Assembly (NCBI GenBank): GCA_018242765.1
Contig: JAFEBH010000011.1
Span: 124,001 to 188,000, forward strand
DNA: 64,000 nt
Direction: 5' to 3'
DNA from: Nitrospira sp.
GTDB lineage: Bacteria > Nitrospirota > Nitrospiria > Nitrospirales > Nitrospiraceae
This document shows, piece by piece, positions 17,149-26,691 of this stretch (the stretch's first letter is position 1; each line of letters opens with the position of its first letter). The position numbers and the translations under genes were made by a program. The notes below the pieces were generated by a model. That model was not told the origin of the DNA, did no database searches, and worked only from the letters and a program-made list of their open reading frames with translations.

Positions 17149-17858
17149 GGAGTCGAGGATTGACACTCCAATAGTTCGCTTACGGTCATCGGACGAAGTT
17201 TTTTGGCAGGGAGGATCTCGCGTGTGAGGTGTTCGATGACCCGTCGAGTCTGCTTGCCCTTGCCGTTGGCATGAAACACGATGATGCTGCCGGGTTTTGT
17301 ACGCTTGGCAACTCTGGTCAAAATTTGCTCCGCGGACAATGTCGGATCTGGATCGCCGGATTCGATATTCCATTGGATAAACTGCAAGCCCAACATGTTC
17401 ACCACGGCCACCGTGACATCATTATATTCTCCATATGGTGGACGAAAGAGGGTGGCGTCATGGTTGTAGCGCTCCTGCAGCAATTTGACGGGGCCGAGGA
17501 TCTCGGTACGTTGCTCGTCGGCGTCGTGCATGGGAAGGTGCGCGTGTACCTCACCATGGGTTCCAACTTCAAAAAACTCCAGACTCAGGAGATGGTCGAC
17601 TTCCGTGTCATGTTTGACCATCCACTTGCCGGACATGAAAAAAGTGGCCGGGATACGGTGTGTGATCAGATAGTCCATCAAAGGCTGATCATAGCCGGAT
17701 CCCTTGCGCACTGGGCAGAGATCAAACGTCAGGGCCACACCCGGACAGGTCGGTGAACCAGTGGTGATGACTTGGGCGTCGCTGTGGGGCGATGGCATAA
17801 GCTCTAGAGCTATCAGGGAGAGCAAGCCCAGCAGGGCACATGGCGGACGTCGTTTCAT
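17145..17858 (-). CDS. Exported polysaccharide deacetylase (NodB-like)
   Basis: A 237-residue protein with a signal peptide (positive MKRRPP start, hydrophobic stretch to about residue 28), so it acts in the periplasm or at the cell surface. The NodB core motifs are present but altered. Motif 1 reads TFDLCP, where TFDDGP is usual: the catalytic-base Asp is kept while the metal-binding second Asp is Leu. The His motif reads THGEVHAHL, and motif 3 (RPPYGEYN) and the late VFHANG motif are kept. The family removes N- or O-acetyl groups from chitin-like, peptidoglycan or exopolysaccharide chains. Its stop overlaps the start of the acetyltransferase gene by four bases. Confidence 0.85.
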   Translation of the reverse strand: MKRRPPCALLGLLSLIALELMPSPHSDAQVITTGSPTCPGVALTFDLCPVRKGSGYDQPLMDYLITHRIPATFFMSGKWMVKHDTEVDHLLSLEFFEVGTHGEVHAHLPMHDADEQRTEILGPVKLLQERYNHDATLFRPPYGEYNDVTVAVVNMLGLQFIQWNIESGDPDPTLSAEQILTRVAKRTKPGSIIVFHANGKGKQTRRVIEHLTREILPAKKLRPMTVSELLECQSSTP

Positions 17859-17928
17859 GAGGGGCTAGTATACATGAACACACAGAGAAGATTGACCCCT
17901 TCCCCATTCCGCTGTTACCGTGTCATCT

Positions 17929-19089
17929 ATGCAGATACGTTCGTGGGAAATCGGACGTGCCCTGGGTATTCCCATTCGAATCCATCCGTCCTGGTTCCTG
18001 GTTTTTCTCCTCGCCACGTGGACTCTTTCGACTGACTATCTACCAGAGAGTCTGCCGGGGCTTAGCCCTGGACGCTATTGGGTGATGGGCGCCGTTGCGG
18101 CGGTGCTCCTCTTCCTGTCCGTTCTCCTGCATGAGCTGGGCCATTCCTATGTGGCGCTGTACTATCGTATTCCGATAGAGCAGATCACACTGTTTCTCTT
18201 TGGTGGTGTGGCGCATATGCGCCAGGAAGCCCCGTCACCCAAGGCAGAATTTCTCATTGCGATCGCCGGACCAGTCGTCAGTTTTGTGATCAGTGGAAGC
18301 TGTTTGGCCCTTGTCGCTCTGGCCGAGGCGATTCAACAGGACCAGGCACTTCGCGGAGTGGCGATGCTCGGACTCTTGTTGGGATTGGGGAATCTTCAGC
18401 TCGGGATGTTCAACCTGATTCCCGGGTTTCCGCTGGATGGAGGGCGAATCCTACGAGCAGGCTTGTGGGCATGGGGGAAAGATTATTATCGGGCGACAAA
18501 ACAAGCCGCAGTGGCGGGTCTTGGGTTTGGGCTGATCTTTGTCCTGTGGGGGCTGCTGCGAATCCGCCAAGCGGCCACCGGTGAGCTGGATGCGTCGATG
18601 GTCTGGACGGGGGGATGGCTGGCGCTGATCGGAATTTTTCTCTACGTCGCGGCATTGGCGAGCCGCCGCCAAGCGACGTTGCGGGAGACTGTTGCGAAGA
18701 TCAGGATCCAAGACATGATGGTGACCACGGTGGTTTCCATTCCAGCCGAGACTACATTGGATCAGGCTGTGAATCGGTATTTCCAAGCCTATGGCTACGG
18801 AGGATTTCCTGTCGTGGACGATCGGCGTCTGATCGGACTGGTGACCGTGGCTGACATTCAGGCGGTACCGGTGGCCATGTGGTCCTGGCGTCGGGTGGAT
18901 CAGGTGATGCGGCCTTTCTCGGATTCGATGGTCGTTACGCCCGATGTTCCTGCGGTCCAGGCAATGGGGCGCATGGCTCGTGAGGGGTGGGATCAACTCA
19001 TCGTCGTGCACAATGGAGAAATTGTCGGGCTTGTCACGCATTCAGCCATCGTTCATTTTCTGCAGTTGCGCGGGGCGTCCAGTCGGTGA
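17929..19089 (+). CDS. Site-2 protease (M50) with C-terminal CBS pair
   Basis: An integral membrane zinc metalloprotease of 386 residues for regulated intramembrane proteolysis. The zinc motif HELGH (about residue 68) lies in a hydrophobic segment, and the second metal motif NLIPGFPLDGGRILRAG (about 160-180) follows. Several membrane helices surround them. The C-terminal 120 residues form two CBS domains (starting near IRIQDMMVTTVVSIPAETTLDQA), which bind adenine nucleotides in related proteins. An in-frame GTG three codons upstream (17920) is an alternative start. It is divergent from the polysaccharide deacetylase gene. The substrate is unknown. Confidence 0.9.
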   Translation: MQIRSWEIGRALGIPIRIHPSWFLVFLLATWTLSTDYLPESLPGLSPGRYWVMGAVAAVLLFLSVLLHELGHSYVALYYRIPIEQITLFLFGGVAHMRQEAPSPKAEFLIAIAGPVVSFVISGSCLALVALAEAIQQDQALRGVAMLGLLLGLGNLQLGMFNLIPGFPLDGGRILRAGLWAWGKDYYRATKQAAVAGLGFGLIFVLWGLLRIRQAATGELDASMVWTGGWLALIGIFLYVAALASRRQATLRETVAKIRIQDMMVTTVVSIPAETTLDQAVNRYFQAYGYGGFPVVDDRRLIGLVTVADIQAVPVAMWSWRRVDQVMRPFSDSMVVTPDVPAVQAMGRMAREGWDQLIVVHNGEIVGLVTHSAIVHFLQLRGASSR

Positions 19090-19131
19090 TTCTCGGTAGG
19101 CACTTTCATTATTGTCGTCGCAATGGTTCCG

Positions 19132-19980
19132 TTAACGGCCATCAACCGGTGTCGGAGGCGATGGCCAAGGCATCTGCTTGAGGTTGTGCGCGACAATGCC
19201 GCCGAAGAGGAGCAGTCCAGCGGAATAATAGACCCAGAGTAATAAGAGCACGACCTCGAGCAAAGATCCATAGAGCCGCGCATAGACCGTCGCAAAATCC
19301 CCATAATTGATAAACAAGAGCTTGGCGGCAACCCACAGCAGGCCGAACGTCAAGGCGCCGGCCATGGCGTCTCGCCACCGTGGACGACGTCGGGGCACAA
19401 GACGGTAGAGCAGGCTGACCGTCAAGAATGCGAGCGCAAAGGGGAGCGTGTAGGTGAGATGAAAATCGTGCGCGGCTAAGGCGACAAGGTCCAACCCCCA
19501 GAGCCGAGGTGCGTAGGCCGTCAACAAGGTCATGGTTTGGGTGGCCACGTAAGAAAGGAACAGCAGGAGGCCGGTGGATCCCAGTAACGCAATGGAAATT
19601 GCCGTGGAAATGAGCGGGTGACGCTTTTGCGTGCTTTGAAACACGACATTGAGTGCATAGTCGAGCTCATAGAAAACGAGTCCGCCAAACCAGAAAAAAG
19701 ACAGCAGCACAATCCAGCGAACACTGTCCAAAGAACTGATCCGATGAAGTTCTTGCGCCAACCGCTCCCCTAACGATGGAAGAAAACCCTTCAGGAAACT
19801 GAGCAGGAACTGCTCCCCGATCACGTTCTGGCTCACCAGGAAACTCACTCCATAGAGGAGGAGGAAAACCAGGGGAAACAAGGAGAGCAGCGAGAAAAAC
19901 GCCAACGCCGCAGCGAGGCTTGGGCACCCGTGGCGCAAAAACGATGTGACCGCCTCACTCAGAAATCGGAGGACATGCAT
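19132..19980 (-). CDS. YihY/BrkB-family membrane protein
   Basis: A 282-residue inner-membrane protein with about six hydrophobic helices. Family features are visible: GCPSLAAALAFFSLLSLFPLVFLLL near the N-terminus, the ALNVVFQ segment near residue 110, and RDAMAGALTFGLLWVAAKLLF followed by YGSLLEVVLLLLWVYYSAGLLLFGG near the C-terminus. The family was long called ribonuclease BN, but that assignment is not supported and the function is unclear. It is convergent with the protease gene and lies just downstream of nuoN on the same strand, 37 bases away. Confidence 0.88.
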   Translation of the reverse strand: MHVLRFLSEAVTSFLRHGCPSLAAALAFFSLLSLFPLVFLLLYGVSFLVSQNVIGEQFLLSFLKGFLPSLGERLAQELHRISSLDSVRWIVLLSFFWFGGLVFYELDYALNVVFQSTQKRHPLISTAISIALLGSTGLLLFLSYVATQTMTLLTAYAPRLWGLDLVALAAHDFHLTYTLPFALAFLTVSLLYRLVPRRRPRWRDAMAGALTFGLLWVAAKLLFINYGDFATVYARLYGSLLEVVLLLLWVYYSAGLLLFGGIVAHNLKQMPWPSPPTPVDGR

Positions 19981-20017
19981 AAGGTCCTGCCAGCCAATAG
20001 TCGGAATACGGATGGTC

Positions 20018-21484
20018 TTACTTCAGCGTCAATACGGCATGCAGCGCGAGATTGACGAGTGGGTTGGGGTAGATGCCGAAAATCACCACTCCGGCGACGG
20101 CGCAGGCTAGAACAATGGAAAGGGCTGGGGACATGACCAACCGAGGAACAGGATCCGTTCCATCACGAGGCTCCCGCATATACATGACCATGACGATCCG
20201 GAGATAGTAATACGCTGAGATGGCAGCAAATATGAGGGCAATGACCGCCAACCAGGCCATGCCGGCTTCAACGGCGGATCTGAAGACGTATAATTTTCCG
20301 ATAAAGCCCGCGGTCGGGGGAAGGCCAGCCAGAGAAATCATGAAGACCAGCATGAGAAGCGCCGCGAGAGGATGGCGTTTGGCCAGGCCAGTGAAATCCT
20401 CGATCTCCTCACCCTCAATCGTCCCTTTTCGGAGCATTGCGACAATGGCGAATGCACCGAATGTCATGAATGTGTACAAGGCGATATAGAGCAGAACGCT
20501 CGCAATACCCGACGAGTGCTCCACGCGTCCAGCGGCGACTACACCAATGAGCGCATAGCCGGCATGTGCAATGCTTGAATAGGCCAGCATCCGCTTGATA
20601 TTCGTCTGGACCAGGGCGACGACGTTCCCCACGACGAGAGTGGCAAGACAGAGTAAGAGAAAGATCGCAGACCAGTTGGCTTTGAGCCCACCCAACCCTT
20701 CCACAAATACACGGAGAAACGCGCCGAAACTGGCGGCCTTGGATGCCACGGCCATGAACGCCGTGACAGAAGTCGGGGCACCCTGATAGACGTCCGGTGT
20801 CCACATATGAAACGGGACGACGGCCAGTTTGAACCCGAATCCCACTGCCAACAGGATTGTTGAAAACAGCAGCAGTGGGTCAGTGAACCCCTGGGTCGTA
20901 ATAGCCGAGGCAATCGCTGGGAGTTTTGTGCTACCGGTCGCTCCATAGAGTAGCGAGATGCCATAGAGGAGGATCCCGGAGGAAAAGGCACCCAATACAA
21001 AGTATTTTGCCGAGGCTTCAAGCGAGCGAGGTTCTTCCCGCTTGAGACCAGCCATGACGTAGAGGGAGAGCGACATCAATTCCGTCCCGAGATAGATCGT
21101 CAACAAGTCGGCGGCGGAGACCATGACCATCATGCCGGACAGCGAGAGCAGAATGAAGCCATAGTACTCACCAAAATACAGCCGCTCCTCCTTTAAGTAG
21201 GAGTGGGAGAGTAAGATTGTCAGTCCTGTGACGAAGTACAAGAGCAGTTTCCAGAAAGCACCATAGGCGTCGATGATGACAAGACCACTAAAGATCGAGG
21301 TGGCTGTTCCCATTTGGGAGGCCGTGAGACCCATACAAATGGCAATCGTTCCCAGGCTGAGCCATACCAAGCTATCCTTATCGGATGCGCGAAGCACCGG
21401 GTCGAGGACGAGCACAATACAGGCGGCGGTGATGACCAGTAACTCGGGGAGGACGAGAAAAAGGTCTGCGGGAGAAAAGGTCAT
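20018..21484 (-). CDS. nuoN: NADH-quinone oxidoreductase subunit N
   Basis: An antiporter-like, proton-pumping membrane subunit of complex I, 488 residues, about 14 helices. The proton-antiporter domain core is visible: YLGTELMSLSLYVMAGL with the conserved Glu, AVVPFHMWTPDVYQGAPTSVTAFMA with Lys and His positions, and NIKRMLAYSSIAHAGY. Its ATG overlaps the nuoM stop (ATGA). It is the last nuo gene of the run. Confidence 0.96.
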   Translation of the reverse strand: MTFSPADLFLVLPELLVITAACIVLVLDPVLRASDKDSLVWLSLGTIAICMGLTASQMGTATSIFSGLVIIDAYGAFWKLLLYFVTGLTILLSHSYLKEERLYFGEYYGFILLSLSGMMVMVSAADLLTIYLGTELMSLSLYVMAGLKREEPRSLEASAKYFVLGAFSSGILLYGISLLYGATGSTKLPAIASAITTQGFTDPLLLFSTILLAVGFGFKLAVVPFHMWTPDVYQGAPTSVTAFMAVASKAASFGAFLRVFVEGLGGLKANWSAIFLLLCLATLVVGNVVALVQTNIKRMLAYSSIAHAGYALIGVVAAGRVEHSSGIASVLLYIALYTFMTFGAFAIVAMLRKGTIEGEEIEDFTGLAKRHPLAALLMLVFMISLAGLPPTAGFIGKLYVFRSAVEAGMAWLAVIALIFAAISAYYYLRIVMVMYMREPRDGTDPVPRLVMSPALSIVLACAVAGVVIFGIYPNPLVNLALHAVLTLK

Positions 21485-23094
21485 GGCCGCTCTCCCTGCT
21501 GTTCCATGAGTCGTAGGCTGTCGATGGGACGAGCGGGTTGAACGTGGACCCTGTCGAGCGCCATCATCAGGTCGTTCTTCTGCCAGGATGTGGACTGGCC
21601 TGGAACAGCATGAGTGGAAGTCTGTTGATGGGAAGAGGGAAGGACGCGAGCGATGATCTGATCGACGCTGGCGTGCATCCGACTGAGCAGAGGGTTGGGA
21701 AACAGGCCAATCGCAAAGATCAGGACCGCCAGAGGTAACAGCGTTGCCATTTCTCGTGCGCTCAGGTCAGAAAGCTTTGGGAGCGTGTGAGGTGCTGGCG
21801 TCCCAAACGCGACTCGTTGAACCATCCACAATAAATATGCTGCGGCCAGGATGATGCCCAGCGAGGCGAAGGCTGTTGCCGCCTTGCTCCAGAGGAACGT
21901 GCCGGCCAGAACCATAAATTCACCAACGAAACTGTTGGTCCCGGGAAGTCCCAGTGAAGAGAGCGCAAAAATAACCAACAAGGTCGCATACCGAGGCATC
22001 GGCTTGGTCAACCCCATGTTATCGGCAATCTGGCGGCTATGCGTACGTTCATAAATCATCCCGACACAGAGGAAGAGTCCACCGGTCGTAATGCCGTGAT
22101 TCACCATCTGCATAATGGCACCCTCGATACCTTGAATGTTGAACATGAACAGGCCGAGGGTGACAAACCCCATGTGGCTGACGCTCGAATAGGCAATCAA
22201 CTTTTTGAGATCAGCTTGGGCCAATGCCATATAGGCCCCATAGATGATCGCCACAATTGAGAGGACAACCATCAGAGGCGTGAAGAGACGAGAGGCGTCG
22301 GGTAGCATCGGCAGGCTGAATCGTACAAAGCCATAGGTGCCCATCTTGAGCAGCACGCTGGCGAGAATCACACTGCCGGCAGTCGGGGCCTCCACGTGTG
22401 CGTCGGGTAACCAGGTATGGAATGGGAACATCGGAACCTTCACGGCGAACGCGGCAAAGAAAGCGAAGAACAGCCACGTCTGAAGAGAAATGGTATAGGT
22501 CTGCCGACTGAGCTCAAGAATATCGAAGGTGTGGCCACCCTGGAAATACAACACTAAGATCGCGACCAGCAACAAGACGCTACCGGCAAGGGTATAGAGA
22601 AAGAACTTGATTGCGGCATACAGTCGATTTGGTCCACCCCACACTCCGATCAGCAGGTACATGGGGATCAGCATCGCTTCCCAAAACACGTAGAACAACA
22701 CGAAGTCGAGTGCTGCGAACACGCCGATCATGGCGCCTTCCATGATCAGCAGCATCGCCATGAAGCTCCGAAGCCTTGTTTCAATGGCATGCCATGAAAT
22801 CAGAACGCAGAGCGGCATGAGAATCGTCGTCATGAGGACCAGCGGGAGGCTGATTCCATCCAGGCCGAGCCGGTAGTTGATCGACAGTGTGGGGATCCAT
22901 GCCGCAGACTCGAGGAATTGCATCTGACCGGACGTGGCGTCGAATAACCACCACAGCGGCAGTGAGATCAGGAGATCAACAATGGTGACAGACAGTGCCG
23001 TCAGTCGGACGGAGGCATCTTTTACGACAAAGACCGCTACCGCTCCTAGCAGAGGGAGCATGATCAATGCAGTTAACCAAGGGAAGCCAGTCAT
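21481..23094 (-). CDS. nuoM: NADH-quinone oxidoreductase subunit M
   Basis: An antiporter-like complex I subunit, 537 residues. The family core is clear: FYVFWEAMLIPMYLLIGVWG (conserved Glu), KVPMFPFHTWLPDAHVEAPTAGSVILA, and ADLKKLIAYSSVSHMG. The C-terminus has an extra tail of about 45 hydrophilic residues after the last helix. Only one nuoM lies in this operon, so the complex encoded here has the normal L-M-N set of three antiporter-like subunits, not the enlarged form with two NuoM that has been described from Nitrospira. Confidence 0.96.
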   Translation of the reverse strand: MTGFPWLTALIMLPLLGAVAVFVVKDASVRLTALSVTIVDLLISLPLWWLFDATSGQMQFLESAAWIPTLSINYRLGLDGISLPLVLMTTILMPLCVLISWHAIETRLRSFMAMLLIMEGAMIGVFAALDFVLFYVFWEAMLIPMYLLIGVWGGPNRLYAAIKFFLYTLAGSVLLLVAILVLYFQGGHTFDILELSRQTYTISLQTWLFFAFFAAFAVKVPMFPFHTWLPDAHVEAPTAGSVILASVLLKMGTYGFVRFSLPMLPDASRLFTPLMVVLSIVAIIYGAYMALAQADLKKLIAYSSVSHMGFVTLGLFMFNIQGIEGAIMQMVNHGITTGGLFLCVGMIYERTHSRQIADNMGLTKPMPRYATLLVIFALSSLGLPGTNSFVGEFMVLAGTFLWSKAATAFASLGIILAAAYLLWMVQRVAFGTPAPHTLPKLSDLSAREMATLLPLAVLIFAIGLFPNPLLSRMHASVDQIIARVLPSSHQQTSTHAVPGQSTSWQKNDLMMALDRVHVQPARPIDSLRLMEQQGERP

Positions 23095-23157
23095 CGAAGT
23101 CTCAATCCATCACATTTCGACTACAGTAATTCAAACGTCAAGCGCCACTCGTTCTTT

Positions 23158-25053
23158 TCAGAGCAGCAGATAGGCCGTGATGATCACGATACCCATCGCC
23201 ATGGCCAACGCATAATGTTGGGTTTGCCCGCTCTGGATTAACCTCAAGATCCATCCCCCCCACGTGATCGTTTTTCCAACACCATTGACCGCGCCGTCGA
23301 TGACGGCAATGTCGATGCGTTTCCAGAGTGCGGCAGCGACCGTACATGTGGGCTGTACGAACAGCCGGTCATAGACTTCATCGACATACCACTTGTTCAA
23401 TGAAGCCTGGTATAGCCCGTTCCACTGGCGGGCCAGGCGTTCCGGAAGATCGGGGTTGAGCACGTAGGCGTAGTAGGCTGCGGCAATGCCGATCAATCCA
23501 AGCACGGTGGCTACGATCATGATGACGACACCGGCTTCTCCATGGTGCGCAGCCGGTTCCTGCCCAGTTGCAAAGACCGGTTCGAGGAATGAGGGGATGC
23601 CGAGGTACCCAGTGGCGACACTAAACAATGCCAGAATGAGAAGAGGGGTCGTCATCGTTTTTGATGGCTCATGGACATGATCCGCATGATGAGGATCGAC
23701 GCGGGATTGGCCCCAGAAGGTCACAAACACCAGCCTGAAGCTGTAGAACGCAGTCAGGAGAGCGGTCAGTAGACCCGCAATTGCCAGTCCCTGCCCAAGA
23801 TTGCCGGAGGACCAGGCGGAGGCCAGGATGTCATCCTTGCTGAAGAACCCAGCGGTGAGGGGGAACCCCGCGAGCGCCAGTGATCCAACGACAAAGGTCC
23901 AGTAGGTGATCGGCAACTGTTTTTTTAGCCCGCCCATGCGGCGGATGTCCTGCTCGTGGTGGAGCGCGATAATGACCGACCCACAGCCGAGGAACAACAG
24001 CGCCTTAAAGGCTCCGTGTGTGAGCAGGTGGTACATGCCGGAGGCGTAAGCCCCGAGTCCGCAGGCCATGACCATGTATCCAAGCTGACTGACTGTCGAG
24101 TAGGCGACGACACGTTTGATATCTGTTTGCGTCAACGCGATAGTTGCTCCGAGCAGCATGGTGGCACCTCCGGTGACGGCGACGACGCTCATAGCGGTCG
24201 GAGAGAGGTTGTAGATTGGTGCCAGACGCGCGACCATGAAGACTCCGGCCGTGACCATGGTTGCGGCATGAATGAGCGCTGAGATCGGGGTCGGACCTTC
24301 CATGGCATCGGGTAACCAGACGTGAAGAGGCACTTGGGCTGATTTTCCCACCGCTCCGGTGAACAGTAAGAGTGCGATCAGCGTGAACAAGGACACCTCC
24401 CATGTGCCCCCGAAAAGGCTAAGGAGATTGATTGTCAGGCCACTGGCCTCATGAAGGACCGGAAAGATCTCCAGATAGTTCAGCGAACCAAATTGATACC
24501 AGACAAGGAGCAGGCCGAGCAGAAAGCCAAAATCCCCGACACGATTGACAAGAAACGCTTTGGTTGCCGCCGCACAAGCAGACGCACGTTCGTACCAATG
24601 GCCGATCAACAGATAAGAGCACAGGCCGACAGCTTCCCAAAACACAAACAACTGGAGCAGGTTGTCTGCGAGTACCAGCATGAGCATCGAGAAGGTAAAT
24701 AGCGCGATATAGCTGAAGAAGCGGGCATAGCCTGGTTCCCCATGCATGTAACCGATCGTATACACGTGCACCAGGGAGCTGACACCGGTGACCAGGAGCA
24801 ACATGACGGCGGTCAGTCTGTCAATGTAGAGGCCGATATGGATATCAAGGTGGCCCGAGGTCATCCAGGTATACAAGGGGACGGAAATGACTGAACCGGA
24901 AGCCACTTGGATAAAGGCTGACAGCGCCAGTATCAGCGACAACAGCACGGCCGGAACCGCGATCACATGGGCGTTCTCCTTGAACCGGGATCCGGCCAGT
25001 CCGAGGACGAGGAATGCGGCGAGCGGAAGAAATGGAATGAGTGCGTAGAGCAT
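23158..25053 (-). CDS. nuoL: NADH-quinone oxidoreductase subunit L
   Basis: The distal antiporter-like complex I subunit, 631 residues, with the long lateral helix expected near the C-terminus. Core motifs: LQLFVFWEAVGLCSYLLIGHW, SAQVPLHVWLPDAMEGPTPISALIHAATMV, TDIKRVVAYSTVSQLGYM. The C-terminal region includes the LNKWYVDEVYD segment typical of NuoL. It sits between nuoK and nuoM with short spacers (111 and 63 bases) and looks like a normal functional subunit. Confidence 0.96.
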   Translation of the reverse strand: MLYALIPFLPLAAFLVLGLAGSRFKENAHVIAVPAVLLSLILALSAFIQVASGSVISVPLYTWMTSGHLDIHIGLYIDRLTAVMLLLVTGVSSLVHVYTIGYMHGEPGYARFFSYIALFTFSMLMLVLADNLLQLFVFWEAVGLCSYLLIGHWYERASACAAATKAFLVNRVGDFGFLLGLLLVWYQFGSLNYLEIFPVLHEASGLTINLLSLFGGTWEVSLFTLIALLLFTGAVGKSAQVPLHVWLPDAMEGPTPISALIHAATMVTAGVFMVARLAPIYNLSPTAMSVVAVTGGATMLLGATIALTQTDIKRVVAYSTVSQLGYMVMACGLGAYASGMYHLLTHGAFKALLFLGCGSVIIALHHEQDIRRMGGLKKQLPITYWTFVVGSLALAGFPLTAGFFSKDDILASAWSSGNLGQGLAIAGLLTALLTAFYSFRLVFVTFWGQSRVDPHHADHVHEPSKTMTTPLLILALFSVATGYLGIPSFLEPVFATGQEPAAHHGEAGVVIMIVATVLGLIGIAAAYYAYVLNPDLPERLARQWNGLYQASLNKWYVDEVYDRLFVQPTCTVAAALWKRIDIAVIDGAVNGVGKTITWGGWILRLIQSGQTQHYALAMAMGIVIITAYLLL

Positions 25054-25164
25054 CAGAGTCCGTCTCTCCTCGTTCGTCGTTTGGGACGCGGGGTGGAAAC
25101 GAATGGCAGTACGGTTGTCCGATTCTTTACAAAAGATGCTTCACGCTTCACGAGTAACGACCCC

Positions 25165-25470
25165 TTACCATTTCAATAAATTGAATTCTTCGATATTGAT
25201 GGTAGCCCGCGAACGATGGAGAGCGATGATGATCGCCAGCCCCACTGCCACCTCTGCAGCGGCGACGGTGAGGGCAAAGAAAACAAACACTTGTCCACCC
25301 AGGTCTCGAAAATAATCGGAGAAGGCGACAAAGTTAATATTCGTCGCATTCAGCATCAGTTCAACTGAGAGCAGGATTGCGATGATGTTGCGACGGATGA
25401 GTACGCCGACGATGCCCGTCAGGAATACGATCCCGCTCAGAATCAGATAGTAGGAGATGGGGATGGTCAT
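25165..25470 (-). CDS. nuoK: NADH-quinone oxidoreductase subunit K
   Basis: A 101-residue membrane subunit with three helices and the two conserved Glu residues in the membrane ([15 protein letters not shown] and [14 protein letters not shown]), which belong to the proton path of complex I. Its ATG overlaps the nuoJ stop by four bases. Confidence 0.95.
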   Translation of the reverse strand: MTIPISYYLILSGIVFLTGIVGVLIRRNIIAILLSVELMLNATNINFVAFSDYFRDLGGQVFVFFALTVAAAEVAVGLAIIIALHRSRATINIEEFNLLKW

Positions 25471-26024
25471 TCGGTGACCTTCGTTCGAACCATGGGGCTG
25501 GCATTGTCCTGGTCCCCAATCTCTCGCTTCGCGAGGACGATGGCACCGATCATGGCGACCAAGAGCACCAAGGAGGCGACCTCAAATGGGAAGAGATAGG
25601 TGGAAAACAGCGTTTGCCCGATCGCCAATGTATTATCCGGAGCAAGTGGCTCCACTGATGGGTCTGGCACAGCCTGAGCACCGGTCGTGCGAGTTCTTGC
25701 TCCACCGGAGAGGAGGACTATGGATTCGATCAGTAAAGGAGCACAGACGAATCCCGCAATCCGCCATTGGCTATGGTAACGGTCATCTTGTTTCACGTTC
25801 AAGATCATGACAACGAACAAATACAGCACCAGGATGGCGCCGGCATAGACGATAATTTGCACGGCGGCCAAGAATTCCGCATGAAGCGTGATGAACAGCC
25901 CTGCGACGTGGAAAAACATCACAAGAAGGGAGAGTGCGCTGTAGACGGGGTTTTTCAGCGCGACCACAAGAATGGACGTCGCGATAATCATCGCGGCAAA
26001 GTATCCAAAAAAGAGAAGCGACAT
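25467..26024 (-). CDS. nuoJ: NADH-quinone oxidoreductase subunit J
   Basis: A membrane subunit of 185 residues from the ATG at 26024, which starts directly at the first helix ([12 protein letters not shown]); an upstream in-frame extension of 20 residues is hydrophilic and unlikely. The helix-3 region with the conserved Tyr/Gly ([21 protein letters not shown]) is typical. The loop before the last helix is rather long and hydrophilic. It overlaps nuoK by four bases. Confidence 0.94.
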   Translation of the reverse strand: MSLLFFGYFAAMIIATSILVVALKNPVYSALSLLVMFFHVAGLFITLHAEFLAAVQIIVYAGAILVLYLFVVMILNVKQDDRYHSQWRIAGFVCAPLLIESIVLLSGGARTRTTGAQAVPDPSVEPLAPDNTLAIGQTLFSTYLFPFEVASLVLLVAMIGAIVLAKREIGDQDNASPMVRTKVTE

Positions 26025-26111
26025 CTGATGGTTCCTGTGTTTGAGGGCGACCGGACCGGACTCGCATACGCATGCTGCAGCCATTGGTCCGTCGACGCGT
26101 AATCCTTTGAT

Positions 26112-26678
26112 TCAGTTCGGCTTTGGTGGCACGTGGTTGAACGCCACGTTAAAGAACGCCACGTTTGGATGCTGCAGTTCCAAGCGTTTCTCGCGAATCG
26201 GAAAGGAACGATCCCCGATCGCGAGCAACTGCTGTTTGTTCAGATGGAGTTGCCGTTTGTCGTATACCGCCCATTCAAATTCCCGTGTCATTCCCAGTGC
26301 ATCGACCGGACAGGCATCCACGCACATCCCGCAGAACAAGCACCGGGTCATGTCCATGTAATATTCTTTGGAGTAGCGTTTCGTCGGTTCGCCAGGGACT
26401 TCGGCGCTGACGACGCGGATCACGCGTGACGGACACGCCGCCTCACAGAGGTCGCATCCTACGCATTTCTCCGTTCCGTCGTCGTAGCGGAGGAGGGCGA
26501 GCATACCTCGATAGTTGTCCGGTAGCGTGCGTTTCTCGTGCGGGTATTGCAATGTCACCGGACGGTAGTTGAGCAGGTGAGAGAGCGTCGCCTTCATGCC
26601 GACGAGAAGTTCATAAAACGTAATCGTCTTGAACCATTCGGATAGGCTGAGGCGTTTGGTCGTGGGGGCGGATCTCAT
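26112..26678 (-). CDS. nuoI: NADH-quinone oxidoreductase subunit I
   Basis: A 188-residue peripheral-arm subunit carrying two [4Fe-4S] clusters (N6a and N6b) that pass electrons towards NuoB. Both cysteine motifs are intact: CVGCDLCEAACP and CLFCGMCVDACP. The N-terminus has an amphipathic stretch (LSEWFKTITFYELLVGM) that contacts the membrane in related structures. It lies 13 bases after nuoH. Confidence 0.96.
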   Translation of the reverse strand: MRSAPTTKRLSLSEWFKTITFYELLVGMKATLSHLLNYRPVTLQYPHEKRTLPDNYRGMLALLRYDDGTEKCVGCDLCEAACPSRVIRVVSAEVPGEPTKRYSKEYYMDMTRCLFCGMCVDACPVDALGMTREFEWAVYDKRQLHLNKQQLLAIGDRSFPIREKRLELQHPNVAFFNVAFNHVPPKPN

Positions 26679-26691
26679 AACGTTCCGTACA

